A DNA stretch of 35,404 nt, taken from assembly GCA_041625325.1 (NCBI GenBank), contig JBFJTN010000009.1, forward strand, positions 1-35,404, in the 5' to 3' direction. The notes under the pieces are model-generated. The model was given only the letters and a program-made list of their open reading frames with translations. It was not told the DNA's origin and ran no database searches. Origin of the DNA: Oceanococcus sp041625325 (GTDB lineage: Bacteria > Pseudomonadota > Gammaproteobacteria > Nevskiales > Oceanococcaceae). The position numbers and the translations under genes were made by a program. Of this stretch, positions 8,900 to 17,168 are shown one piece after another; position 1 is the first letter of the stretch; the number at the start of each line of letters is the position of its first letter.

Positions 8900-9859
8900 T
8901 CAGGCCACCGGGACGCGGTTCAGCAATTCGTCGATCAGCTGGTCATCGGTGATGCCTTCCGCCTCGGCGCCGTAGCTGCGCAGCACGCGGTGGCGCAGCA
9001 CGTCGGGGGCGATCGCCTGCACGTCGTCCGGCGAGACATAGTCGCGCCCATCCAGCCAGGCCTGGGCACGGGCGCAGCGTTCCAGCGCAATGGAGGCGCG
9101 CGGGCTGGCGCCGTAGTCGATCCAGCGCGCCAGATCGTCGCCATAGCTGGCGGGCTGCCGGGTGGCCTGGACCAGCTGCACGATGTAGTCCTCCACGGGT
9201 TCGGCCAGGTGCAGGGCCAGGGCGGCCTCACGGGCGGCAAAGATCTCGTCCTGCTGCAGGGGCTGGCTCGCCGCCTGCTCACCCTGCAGCGCCTCGCCGC
9301 GGGCCAGACGCAGGATCTCGCGTTCGGCCGCGGCGTCCGGATAGCCGATCTTCACATGCAGCAGGAAGCGGTCGAGCTGCGCTTCGGGCAACGGATAGGT
9401 GCCTTCCTGTTCGATCGGATTCTGGGTCGCCATGACCAGGAACAGACGCGGCAGCGGGCGGGTGTGCTGGCCCACCGTGACCTGTCGTTCGGCCATGGCC
9501 TCGAGCAGGGCGGATTGCACCTTGGCCGGTGCGCGATTGATCTCGTCGGCCAGCAGCAGGTTATGGAAGATCGGCCCCTGCTGGAATTCGAAGCTGCCGG
9601 TTTCCGGGCGGTAGATGTCGGTCCCGATCAGGTCCGAAGGCAGCAGGTCGGGGGTGAACTGCAAACGGTGGAAGTCCGCCTCGACGCCGTCGGCCAGCGC
9701 CTTGATCGCGCGGGTCTTGGCCAGGCCGGGGGCGCCCTCCACCAGCAGGTGACCATCTGCGAGCAGGGCGATCAGCAGGCGATCGACCAGATCGGTCTGG
9801 CCGATGATGCGGGATTCCACATGGGCGCGCAGGCGCGCCAGGGCGGCGTCATGAGACAT
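8900..9859 (-). CDS. MoxR family AAA+ ATPase
   Basis: A 319-residue ATPase. Walker A is GAPGLAKT at 42-49, Walker B is LLLADEIN at 101-108 (Asp105, Glu106), and sensor 1 lies in the classic MoxR stretch ATQNPIEQEGTYPLPEAQLD. A C-terminal lid domain follows. The start at 9859 (MSHDAALARL) gives the normal family length. A longer frame exists up to 10036 but its extra 59 residues look like untranslated leader, with no recognisable domain. The ribosome site is weak. It is the first gene of the minus-strand Bat operon and would supply ATP-driven chaperone or remodelling activity for the VWA proteins downstream. The gene is divergent from TBDR1 across about 200 bases. Confidence 0.93.
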   Translation of the reverse strand: MSHDAALARLRAHVESRIIGQTDLVDRLLIALLADGHLLVEGAPGLAKTRAIKALADGVEADFHRLQFTPDLLPSDLIGTDIYRPETGSFEFQQGPIFHNLLLADEINRAPAKVQSALLEAMAERQVTVGQHTRPLPRLFLVMATQNPIEQEGTYPLPEAQLDRFLLHVKIGYPDAAAEREILRLARGEALQGEQAASQPLQQDEIFAAREAALALHLAEPVEDYIVQLVQATRQPASYGDDLARWIDYGASPRASIALERCARAQAWLDGRDYVSPDDVQAIAPDVLRHRVLRSYGAEAEGITDDQLIDELLNRVPVA

Positions 9860-9999
9860 CGCGAACTCTGTTGGCAAAGGGAAGCAGGCCATTGTAGGAA
9901 ACCTGGCGGCTGTATGACCATGTGACCGGCGCCCGTGTTCCCGACCGGCAGCCGGCCGCGAGGGCAGCGCCGTCGGCGCGAGCGGGCCAGCGGGCGGGT

Positions 10000-10028
10000 T
10001 TGACGACTGCCGGCAACTGGCATTAACT
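10000..10028 (+). promoter_or_regulatory. Possible sigma-70 promoter for TBDR1
   Basis: A TTGACG hexamer at 10000-10005 matches the -35 consensus at five of six bases. It is followed after 17 bases by TTAACT at 10023-10028, a poor -10 (three of six). It lies 36 bases before the TBDR1 start, in the 204-base divergent gap with moxR. A TATAAA at 10044-10049 looks better as a -10 but would put the start of transcription on the ribosome site. Confidence 0.35.
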
Positions 10029-10063
10029 AGCGCCACCAGAACATATAAATGGGGAGACTTGTC

Positions 10064-12676
10064 ATGTTCCAGCCAGATACCCTGCGCGTTTTTCGAAGCA
10101 CGGCCGCGAGTGCACTTGCTCTCGGCGGTGTGATGGTGCTGCAGCTGCCGGCCGCCTGGGCCCAGGCGCCTGCCTCGGCCGACGAGCAGGCCGTGGTCGA
10201 GGAGATCGTCGTGACCGGCACACGCCGGGAAGGGCAGTCGCCGACCGAAAGCCTGTCACCCATCGATGTCCTGGGCGGCACTGCCCTGACCGAACAGGCC
10301 TCGTTTGACCTCACCGACGGACTGAGCCGCATCGCGCCTTCGTTCAACACCCAGCGATTCCCCATCGCCGATGGCACCGCTTTCCTGCGGCCGGTGACCC
10401 TGCGCAATCTGTCGCCGGATCACACCCTGGTGCTGGTCAATGGTTCGCGGCGGCACCGCTCGGCCCTGGTCAACCTGCAGCTGGCGCCGCTGGGCACCGT
10501 GAACCAGGGCTCGCAGGCGGTGGATTTCCAGACCATACCGGGCATTGCGATCAAGCGGGTCGAGGTGCTGCGCGACGGCGCGTCGGCTCAGTACGGCTCG
10601 GACGCCATCGCCGGGGTGGTCAACGTGATCCTCAAGGATGCCGCGCAGGGCGGGTCCCTGTACGTGCAGGGCGGCGAATATTCGGAAGGCGACGGCAGTC
10701 GCTTCACCCTCGCCGGCAACGCCGGCCTGCCGCTGGGCAGCAACGGCTTCCTCAACGGCAGCTTCGAAATCGCGAGTTCCGGCATCACCTCGCGCGGGGC
10801 GGCCCGCCCCGATGCGGCGGCGGTGGCCGAGATCGTCGGCGCCGACGTGACCCCGCTGAACGGCTTCGGCCAGCGCTGGGGTGATCCGGATGTCGAGGCC
10901 AACAAGCTGTTCCTGAATGCGGGCTTCGATCTGTCCGACAGCGTGCAGCTCTATGGCCACGCCAGCTATGCGGATATCGACGTGCTGTCGGATTTCTTCT
11001 ACCGCGGTCCGGTCCTGCCGCCGGAATTCATGACCGCGGCCCGCGAGACCCTGCAGCGTGATGCGAACGGCGACTTCATGCCGGACCCCGCGCCGCAGTC
11101 GCTGGTCGATGAGATCACCGCGGCCAACCTGGACCCGGCCGATTATCTGGTCCCGGATGCCTCCGCCGACAGCGGCTATGTGCTGCGCAACCCGATCCAC
11201 ACCCTGTTCCCCGGGGGCTACAACCCCGACTTCGGGGCGGCGGTGAAGGACCACGCGCTGGTGGCTGGTGTGCGGGGCGGTGAGCAGGACGGCTGGCGCT
11301 GGGATGCCCGTGTGCGCACGGCGGAAAACGAGGTGGAGTACGTCCTGTCGGAATCGATCAACCCCAGTCTGGGGCGTCTGTCGCCGACCAGTTTCCGGCC
11401 AGGCGTGCTGACCCAGCAGGAAACCAGCCTGAATCTGGATCTGGTCCGGCGCATGGAGGTCGGTCTGACATCCCCGCTCAACGTCGCCTTCGGTCTGGAA
11501 TACCGCGACGAAACCTACAAGATCGGTGCGGGCGACCTGGCTTCGCGCGTTGCCGGTCCCACCGCGGCGATCTTCGGCGTTGGTTCGGACGGCTTCCAGG
11601 GCTTCCCGCTGGATTCGGCGGGCAGTTTCAGCGACACCAGCTATGCCGCCTATGTGGATTTCGAAGCCAATCTGACTGAGCGCCTGTCGGCCGGTCTCGC
11701 GCTGCGCTTCGAGGACTACGACGAGTTCGGCAGCACCGAGGATGGCAAGCTGTCGCTGCGCTTTGACGCCACCGACCGATTCGCCGTGCGCGGCACCGTC
11801 AACACCGGATTCCGCGCGCCTACCCCGGGACAGATCAACACCCTGAATGTCACCACCACGGCGGATGCCAGTGGCAATCTGATCCCCAGCGGGGTCTATC
11901 CGGTCAGCCATCCGGTCGCCCTGGCGCTGGGCGCGATTCCGCTGGTGCCCGAGGAATCCACCGCGTTCACGGCCGGCGTGATATTCCGCCCGCTCGACAA
12001 CACCAGCCTGACCCTGGATTACTACAACATCGAGGTTGATGACCGGCTGGCCCTGCAGAACAACACCATCGCCGAGTCCGACCTGCCGGCCCTGCAGGCA
12101 GCCGGCGTGCAGGATGCCGAACTGCTGGTCGGCTCCCTGGCCAACTTCTTCAGCAACGCCTTCGATACGAAGGTCAGCGGCATCGATCTCGCCGTGACCA
12201 GTCATTTCGATCTGGCGGCGGGGCAGCTCACCGTGGACCTGCGCCACAACATGAATGACCAGGAGGTCAGTGATGTCGCGGCGGGAACCATCAATGCCTC
12301 GCGGGTGTTCGACCTGGAGAACCAGGTTCCCGATCAGCGTTCGACCCTGACCCTGGGCTTCGACAGCGGCCGGGCCTTCCGGGGCTACCTGCGGGCCAAT
12401 CGCTATGGCAGCTGGAAGTCCACCGGTGGCCTGTTCAGCCCCGGGGACGCCAGCGACGTGTCGGCCTACGGTTCTGAAATCCTGCTGGACCTGGAGGCGA
12501 AGTTCTCCTTCGGTTCGCGCTACGAAATCGCCATCGGCGGCGAGAATATCCTGGATGTGCTGCCGGACGACGAGCAGGATCCGGTGCTGCAGTTCCTGGG
12601 CGTGAGGCCGTCCTTGACTTCGCCCTTCGGCTTCAATGGTGCCTTCTACTACGCCCGCGCCGCCATGCATTTCTGA
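10064..12676 (+). CDS. TonB-dependent outer-membrane receptor (TBDR1)
   Basis: An 870-residue receptor. A signal peptide ends at about AWA|QA (residue 33). A TonB box follows (EEIVVTGTR, about 46-54), then a plug domain with LVLVNGSRRHRSA and VEVLRDGASAQYGSDAIAGVVNV, then a 22-strand-type barrel ending in an aromatic residue (AAMHF). I chose the ATG at 10064 because a GGGGAGA ribosome site lies six bases upstream; an ATG at 10049 lies before that site. It has no cysteine, unlike the two larger receptors in this window. Plug sequences of this type occur in many Xanthomonas-like receptors, whose substrates vary, so I do not assign one. A dehydrogenase gene follows after 34 bases and is probably co-transcribed. 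Confidence 0.93.
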   Translation: MFQPDTLRVFRSTAASALALGGVMVLQLPAAWAQAPASADEQAVVEEIVVTGTRREGQSPTESLSPIDVLGGTALTEQASFDLTDGLSRIAPSFNTQRFPIADGTAFLRPVTLRNLSPDHTLVLVNGSRRHRSALVNLQLAPLGTVNQGSQAVDFQTIPGIAIKRVEVLRDGASAQYGSDAIAGVVNVILKDAAQGGSLYVQGGEYSEGDGSRFTLAGNAGLPLGSNGFLNGSFEIASSGITSRGAARPDAAAVAEIVGADVTPLNGFGQRWGDPDVEANKLFLNAGFDLSDSVQLYGHASYADIDVLSDFFYRGPVLPPEFMTAARETLQRDANGDFMPDPAPQSLVDEITAANLDPADYLVPDASADSGYVLRNPIHTLFPGGYNPDFGAAVKDHALVAGVRGGEQDGWRWDARVRTAENEVEYVLSESINPSLGRLSPTSFRPGVLTQQETSLNLDLVRRMEVGLTSPLNVAFGLEYRDETYKIGAGDLASRVAGPTAAIFGVGSDGFQGFPLDSAGSFSDTSYAAYVDFEANLTERLSAGLALRFEDYDEFGSTEDGKLSLRFDATDRFAVRGTVNTGFRAPTPGQINTLNVTTTADASGNLIPSGVYPVSHPVALALGAIPLVPEESTAFTAGVIFRPLDNTSLTLDYYNIEVDDRLALQNNTIAESDLPALQAAGVQDAELLVGSLANFFSNAFDTKVSGIDLAVTSHFDLAAGQLTVDLRHNMNDQEVSDVAAGTINASRVFDLENQVPDQRSTLTLGFDSGRAFRGYLRANRYGSWKSTGGLFSPGDASDVSAYGSEILLDLEAKFSFGSRYEIAIGGENILDVLPDDEQDPVLQFLGVRPSLTSPFGFNGAFYYARAAMHF

Positions 12677-12710
12677 GTCTGCTGAACAAGGCCATGACAG
12701 GGGTGCATGC

Positions 12711-13685
12711 GTGAACAAGGCCTTCGTCACTGGCGGTTCCGGTTTCGTCGGCCGCAATCTGATTCGTCGGCTCAAGCGCGATGGTCTGGCCGTTGCCGCA
12801 CTGGCCCGCTCGGAACAGTCGGCCAATGTGGTGGCCGGTCTGGGGGCGGTGCCGGTGCGCGGCGATCTGCTGGATGTCGCGTCGATGGCGGCGGGCATGG
12901 TGGGCTGTGACACGGTGTTCCATGCGGCCGCGACAGTGGATGAATGGGGGCCCCGGGCCTTGTTCTGGCAGGTCAATGTCGAAGGCACCCAGGCGGCGCT
13001 GGATGCGGCGAGACAGGCCGGAGTCGCCTGCTTCGTGCATGTGGGCACCGAGGCGGTCTATGCCGATGGCCGCTCGTCCCTGGCCGGCCTGGACGAAAGC
13101 ATGCCGTTGCCGGCGCGGCCGCTGCCCCGTTATCCGGCGACCAAGGCGGAGGCCGAGCGGCGGGTCCTGGCGGCGAACAGCGAAACGCTGCGCTGTGTCA
13201 GCCTGCGGCCCAGGCTGATCTGGGGCAATGATGACAGCTCGGTGCTGCCGCGCCTGGTGGCGGCCGTCAGGGCCGGCCGCTTTGCCTGGCCGGATCACGG
13301 CCGGGCCCTGACCAGCACCGCGCACGTGGACAATGTCTGCGAAGCGCTGGTGCTGGCGGCCACCCGTGGCCGGGGAGGGGAGGCGTATTTCGTCAGCGAC
13401 GGCGAGCCCACCAGCTTCCGTGAGTTCCTGGGGCCGCTGCTGGCCAGTCGTGGTGCGGAGCCGGGTGACAAGTCCGTGCCGGTGCCCGTGGCCAGCGCCT
13501 TCGCGACGGTGGCCGAGTGGCTGTGGGACAGCCTGCACCTGCCGGGCACGCCACCGGCACATCGCATGATGATCGAACTGGGCGCCAGGACGGTCACCGT
13601 GAACGATGCCAAGGCCCGGCGGGAGCTGGGCTACCGTCCCGTGATCACGCGGGAAGAGGGCCTGGCGCGTCTGGCCGCGAGCTGA
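12711..13685 (+). CDS. Extended short-chain dehydrogenase (NAD-dependent epimerase/dehydratase family)
   Basis: A 324-residue cytoplasmic enzyme of the extended SDR superfamily. The nucleotide-binding motif TGGSGFVG lies at residues 7-14, an acidic GDLLD at 51-55, and the active-site Tyr and Lys in YPATK at 141-145, with a Thr at 113 as the likely third residue. The arrangement resembles 3-beta-hydroxysteroid dehydrogenase/OleD-like reductases more than sugar epimerases, but the substrate cannot be read from sequence. The start is a GTG at 12711 with AGGGG seven bases upstream. An ATG four bases earlier is out of frame, and a longer in-frame start would overlap the end of TBDR1. It is convergent with the TPR gene, 18 bases away. 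Confidence 0.88.
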   Translation: MNKAFVTGGSGFVGRNLIRRLKRDGLAVAALARSEQSANVVAGLGAVPVRGDLLDVASMAAGMVGCDTVFHAAATVDEWGPRALFWQVNVEGTQAALDAARQAGVACFVHVGTEAVYADGRSSLAGLDESMPLPARPLPRYPATKAEAERRVLAANSETLRCVSLRPRLIWGNDDSSVLPRLVAAVRAGRFAWPDHGRALTSTAHVDNVCEALVLAATRGRGGEAYFVSDGEPTSFREFLGPLLASRGAEPGDKSVPVPVASAFATVAEWLWDSLHLPGTPPAHRMMIELGARTVTVNDAKARRELGYRPVITREEGLARLAAS

Positions 13686-13703
13686 ACCCGCGGGCCGGGA
13701 CCG

Positions 13704-15152
13704 CTAGGAGGCGCTCTTCTTCTGCTTCTGTTCCTGTTCCTCGCGGAACAGGTCCACGCATTCGGCGCTGAGTTCCGCGCCGGTCAGCTGCTGCGCGCGG
13801 CAGGTGGTGCGCAGGCGTTCGCGGGCGGCGCGGGCCAGGGCCTCGCGCTGCTGAGCCTCCAGGCGGGCCTGGCGGGTCTCGGTGTCATTGATGGCCTGGA
13901 TGTACTCGCGCCACTGCGCGGCCTGCGGCCGGGTCTGGGTGAAGCGCACCGCCTCGGTGAAGGCCTCGTCCGCCTCCTTTCGCTTCTCCCGCTCGCCGGG
14001 GCCGGCCTGGTTGAAACGGGCGCTGCCCAGCAGCAGCCAGGCGTCAGCTTCTTCCTTGTCCTTGAGGCCGCCCTTCTTCAGCGCGGCTTCCAGGGCCTTT
14101 TCCGCCTCGGCGAACTTCTCGTCGGCCAGCAGCACCTGGCCGAGCCGGTAGGACAGGGTGCCCTTGTCGGACAGCTGCGCGGCCTCCTTCAGCACCACCG
14201 CGGCCTTGGCATGTTCGCGGGACTGGCTGAGCAGCTGGGACAGCAGCTCCAGGTTCTTGACCGTGCGCTTGACCACGCCGGCCTTGAGTTCCTTTTCCAG
14301 CAGCACCGCACCGCGATAGGGCGCCTCGAACAGCGAGTAGTACTGGGCCAGGGTGATCACGTCGGTTTCCTCGCCGACCAGACCACTGTTGTAGGCCGAT
14401 TCCAGTACCGCGAAGGCATCGCGTGCCTGTCCCAGCTGGGAGTAGAGGGCGGCCAGCTGCTTCCAGTAATTCTTGTCCCCGGTCCACAGCTTGATCATCT
14501 CCTCCAGCAGGCGGGAGCGCGGCTTGTCGCGGGCCAGCTCGGCGTAGACGATGTTGGTCAGGTCGTAGTGCCGACGCACCGGTTTGGTGGCCAGCTGCAG
14601 GGCGCGCACGCTGTGCTTGCCGGCGGTCTCGTAGTCCTTCTGGTAGTAATAGGCCGCGGCCAGCAGGTAATAGGCATTGGCATCCGGCTTCTCCGCATCC
14701 TTGATCCATTGCTCCAGATAGCGGATGGCCAGCGGGTAGTTCTCCGCCCGGAAATGCAACTGGGCGATGTTGAAGCGCAGCTGCGCGTTCTTCTCGGCGC
14801 TCAGCGCGTCCAGCTTCAGGGCTTCCTCGAAGTCCCGGATGGCGGCCTTGTCCTGTTCCAGGTTGACGTAGGTGACCCCGCGGATTTCCAGCACCGAGGC
14901 CCGGTCGAAGGGCTTCATGCGGTCACCGCGGTTCTGCATCAGGCTGTTCAGCTCCGCCAGGGCCGTCTGGTACTGCTCCTCCTGCAGCTTCTCGTAGGCG
15001 CTGATCAGATCGCGCGCCACGGCCGGGCTGAGCGACTCGACCCGTTTGGTTGATTTGTCCTGCTTGTCATCCTGCGCGCCTGCGGGGCCGCCGAAGGCGA
15101 GCAGGGCCCCCAGGAACAGGACGGCAAGGCGGCGGGAGCGGAATAAGGGCAT
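13704..15152 (-). CDS. TPR protein of the TonB2/TtpC-type operon
   Basis: A 482-residue periplasmic protein with a signal peptide (cleavage near PAGA|QDD, residue 27). An array of tetratricopeptide-like helical repeats fills most of the chain (for example AAIRDFEEALKLD, NIAQLHFRAENYPLAIRYLE, AKAAVVLKEAAQL, AEAEKALEAALK). The tail is highly charged and Lys/Gln-rich. It is the last gene of the operon, six bases after tonB. A TPR protein in this position is a recurrent member of DUF3450-TtpC-ExbB-ExbD-TonB operons in marine and soil gammaproteobacteria. By position it may bind the TonB complex or the receptor on the periplasmic side; that is inference. Confidence 0.88.
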   Translation of the reverse strand: MPLFRSRRLAVLFLGALLAFGGPAGAQDDKQDKSTKRVESLSPAVARDLISAYEKLQEEQYQTALAELNSLMQNRGDRMKPFDRASVLEIRGVTYVNLEQDKAAIRDFEEALKLDALSAEKNAQLRFNIAQLHFRAENYPLAIRYLEQWIKDAEKPDANAYYLLAAAYYYQKDYETAGKHSVRALQLATKPVRRHYDLTNIVYAELARDKPRSRLLEEMIKLWTGDKNYWKQLAALYSQLGQARDAFAVLESAYNSGLVGEETDVITLAQYYSLFEAPYRGAVLLEKELKAGVVKRTVKNLELLSQLLSQSREHAKAAVVLKEAAQLSDKGTLSYRLGQVLLADEKFAEAEKALEAALKKGGLKDKEEADAWLLLGSARFNQAGPGEREKRKEADEAFTEAVRFTQTRPQAAQWREYIQAINDTETRQARLEAQQREALARAARERLRTTCRAQQLTGAELSAECVDLFREEQEQKQKKSAS

Positions 15153-15158
15153 GGTGTT

Positions 15159-15761
15159 CTAGCCCTCGAGCTGGAAGGTGATCTGGGTCTGCACGCCGCG
15201 CCGTGGCTGCGCCTTGTTGTCCACCACCTTGGGCTGGAATTTCCAGCGCTCCACCGAGCGCAGGGCGGCACGGTTGAAGCAGGCGTTGGAGGCGTCCAGC
15301 ACTTCGGCATTGACCACGGAGCCCTCCGGGGTGACGTCGAACTGGACCAGCACGTATTCGAAATTGGCTGCGCGGTTCTGGCAGCGGCTCGGGTACTGCG
15401 GCGGGATGCGCACCAGCGGCTGGGCATCACGGTCCGGATTGAAGGCGGCGCCGATGTTCAGGTCGGTCTTGGAGAAGTCCGGCAGCTCGCCGAGCTGGCC
15501 CGTCACGGTGGGCCGGAAGCTCACATCATGGGTGACCGGCGGCGGCGGTGGCGGCTGGTCCAGCACCGGGCGCTTGAATTCCAGATTCGCGTCGGTGCGG
15601 GTTTCCTTGATCTGACGGGTGACATTGATGTCCACCGAGCGATCCTCGCTCAGCTGGACCTCGCCCTGCTGCCGGATCAGGGCGGCCAGGGTCAGGAACA
15701 GGGCGATGGTCACCAAGACCGCGATGGGCAGGCTGGCAATCAGGCGGGCTTTGGGAGTCAT
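15159..15761 (-). CDS. tonB: TonB-type energy transducer
   Basis: A 200-residue protein with a single N-terminal membrane anchor (about residues 7-29). A short periplasmic linker contains a six-proline run (PPPPPP, about 69-74), and a C-terminal TonB domain spans about 115-200 (RIPPQYPSRCQ, VLVQFDVTPEGSVVNAEVL, SVERWKFQP). The linker is far shorter than in classical TonB, which matches TonB2-type proteins. Cysteines at SRCQ and NACF in the C-terminal domain could form a disulfide. It would carry proton-motive force from the ExbB/ExbD motor to the TonB boxes of receptors such as TBDR2 and TBDR3. It follows exbD by nine bases. Confidence 0.93.
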   Translation of the reverse strand: MTPKARLIASLPIAVLVTIALFLTLAALIRQQGEVQLSEDRSVDINVTRQIKETRTDANLEFKRPVLDQPPPPPPVTHDVSFRPTVTGQLGELPDFSKTDLNIGAAFNPDRDAQPLVRIPPQYPSRCQNRAANFEYVLVQFDVTPEGSVVNAEVLDASNACFNRAALRSVERWKFQPKVVDNKAQPRRGVQTQITFQLEG

Positions 15762-15770
15762 CAGCGCGCC

Positions 15771-16181
15771 TCAGCTTTTCTTGGCCGACACGGCGACATT
15801 GGAGACACCGGCATCCTGAATGTCACCGAGCACGTCGAGCAGCACCTTGCTGTGCGCGCCCGCGTCGACCTGGATCACGGCCCGGCCCTTGGGGTTCTCG
15901 CGCCGCAGGCGTTCCACCGCGAAGCGCACGCCGTCCGGGGCGACCTGTTTCTTGTTGATCCAGATCTCGTTGTCCGCGGTGATCGCGACCAGCACCGAGA
16001 TCAGTTTCTGCTCCTCGGCCGAGCCGGCCCGCGGCCGCTCGACCTCCACCCCCGGCTCCTTGATGAAGGTGGCCGTCACGATGAAGAAGATGAGCATGAT
16101 GAAGACGATGTCGAGCAGCGGAGTGACATTGACGTCCTCCTCGTCGCCGCCTTCCTGTTTGCGGGAGGTGCGCTTGAGCAT
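15771..16181 (-). CDS. exbD: Free-standing ExbD-type motor subunit
   Basis: A 136-residue ExbD/TolR family protein. A short cytoplasmic N-terminus is followed by one membrane helix carrying the essential Asp (TPLLDIVFIMLIFFIV, Asp24), then a periplasmic domain (LISVLVAITADNEIWINKK, RAVIQVDAGAHSKVLLDVL). Length and motifs are normal. It is the second ExbD-type domain in the operon, since the upstream gene already ends in one. The stop of that gene lies three bases before this start. It would work with the ExbB domain to use the proton gradient for TonB. Confidence 0.93.
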   Translation of the reverse strand: MLKRTSRKQEGGDEEDVNVTPLLDIVFIMLIFFIVTATFIKEPGVEVERPRAGSAEEQKLISVLVAITADNEIWINKKQVAPDGVRFAVERLRRENPKGRAVIQVDAGAHSKVLLDVLGDIQDAGVSNVAVSAKKS

Positions 16182-16184
16182 GGC

Positions 16185-17153
16185 CTATCGCTCCTGCTGC
16201 AGGGTCACGGCGGGTTCCACGCCCGCCAGACGGGACTGATCGACCACCGTGACCGTGGCCTGGGCCTCGGCCTGGGGCGCCACGCTGACCAGCACGACGC
16301 CGCGCGGTTCGCGGGCCCTGAATTCCTCGACCACCGGCTTGACCGAGCGCGGATCGATCATGCGCACGTCATTGACCATGACGAAGCCGTCATTGCGGAC
16401 CGACAGGACCATGGTCGGCGGCGGCACGGTTTCCTCCTGCGGCGGATCGTCCTGGGGTGTGTTCAGGCCCAGGCCGACCTCGCGCACGAAGGTGGCGGTC
16501 ACGATGAAGAAGATCAGCAGGATGAAGACGATGTCGAGCAGCGGGGTGATATTCACCTCGCCGGTGTCCGATGCATTGCCGGTGAGCCGGCGATGGCCGC
16601 CATGCGGCGTGCCGGGCTCGGCCTGGATCTCGAGGGTGTCGGCGAAATGCGCCACCGAGCGGGCCGCACGGCGATCCAGCAAGTTGATGAGGAAGACCCC
16701 CGACAGGGCGACCGCCAGTCCGGTCATGGTCGGAATCGTCGCCTTGGAGATGCCGGAGGCCATGACCCGGGCATTCGATGAGCCGGTGCCGGAGATGCTG
16801 TCGAACACCATGATCATGCCGGTGACCGTGCCAAGCAGACCGAGCAGCGGGGTGACCAGGATCAGGACCCGGATCAGGCCGAAGAACTGCTCGGCCGACA
16901 GCCGGTGCTCGGAGATCAGCCGCTCGCGGATTCGATGGGCCGCCCAGGAGGAGTGATCCGCGCGTGCCGCCCACAGTTCACTGGCCTGACGGGCGAGCCC
17001 ACGCTGGCCGAAGCCGAAGTAGACCATGCGCTCGATGATCAGCGCCCACATGAAGAAGGCGGTGACCATGATGGCGCTGACCACCGGGCCGCCCGTGGCC
17101 AGGTAGCCGCGAATGACCGCCAGGGCCTGGATCGGGTTGAGATATTCGACCAT
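16185..17153 (-). CDS. ExbB-ExbD fusion protein
   Basis: One 322-residue frame carries two motor subunits. Residues 1-175 are a short ExbB/TolQ domain: a first membrane helix at 24-45, the signature LLGLLGTVTGMIMVF near 103-117, and a third helix at about 142-160 ending LLDRRAAR. After a linker of about 20 residues (178-198, Gly/His/Arg-rich), residues 199-322 are an ExbD domain with the essential Asp207 in NITPLLDIVFILLIFFIV and a periplasmic tail. ExbB ends and ExbD begins in the cytoplasm, so the fusion is topologically sensible. In known operons of this kind the two are separate genes. The frame is continuous across the joint at about 16560-16622. A sequencing frameshift cannot be excluded but is not suggested by the sequence. 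Confidence 0.88.
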   Translation of the reverse strand: MVEYLNPIQALAVIRGYLATGGPVVSAIMVTAFFMWALIIERMVYFGFGQRGLARQASELWAARADHSSWAAHRIRERLISEHRLSAEQFFGLIRVLILVTPLLGLLGTVTGMIMVFDSISGTGSSNARVMASGISKATIPTMTGLAVALSGVFLINLLDRRAARSVAHFADTLEIQAEPGTPHGGHRRLTGNASDTGEVNITPLLDIVFILLIFFIVTATFVREVGLGLNTPQDDPPQEETVPPPTMVLSVRNDGFVMVNDVRMIDPRSVKPVVEEFRAREPRGVVLVSVAPQAEAQATVTVVDQSRLAGVEPAVTLQQER

Positions 17154-17168
17154 TGTCGAGGGCCCGGA

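Noticed and set aside
10256..13048. A 930-codon open frame on the minus strand across TBDR1
   Set aside because: It is antisense to a receptor with clear signal peptide, TonB box and plug, has no recognisable domain, and is a product of high GC and codon bias.
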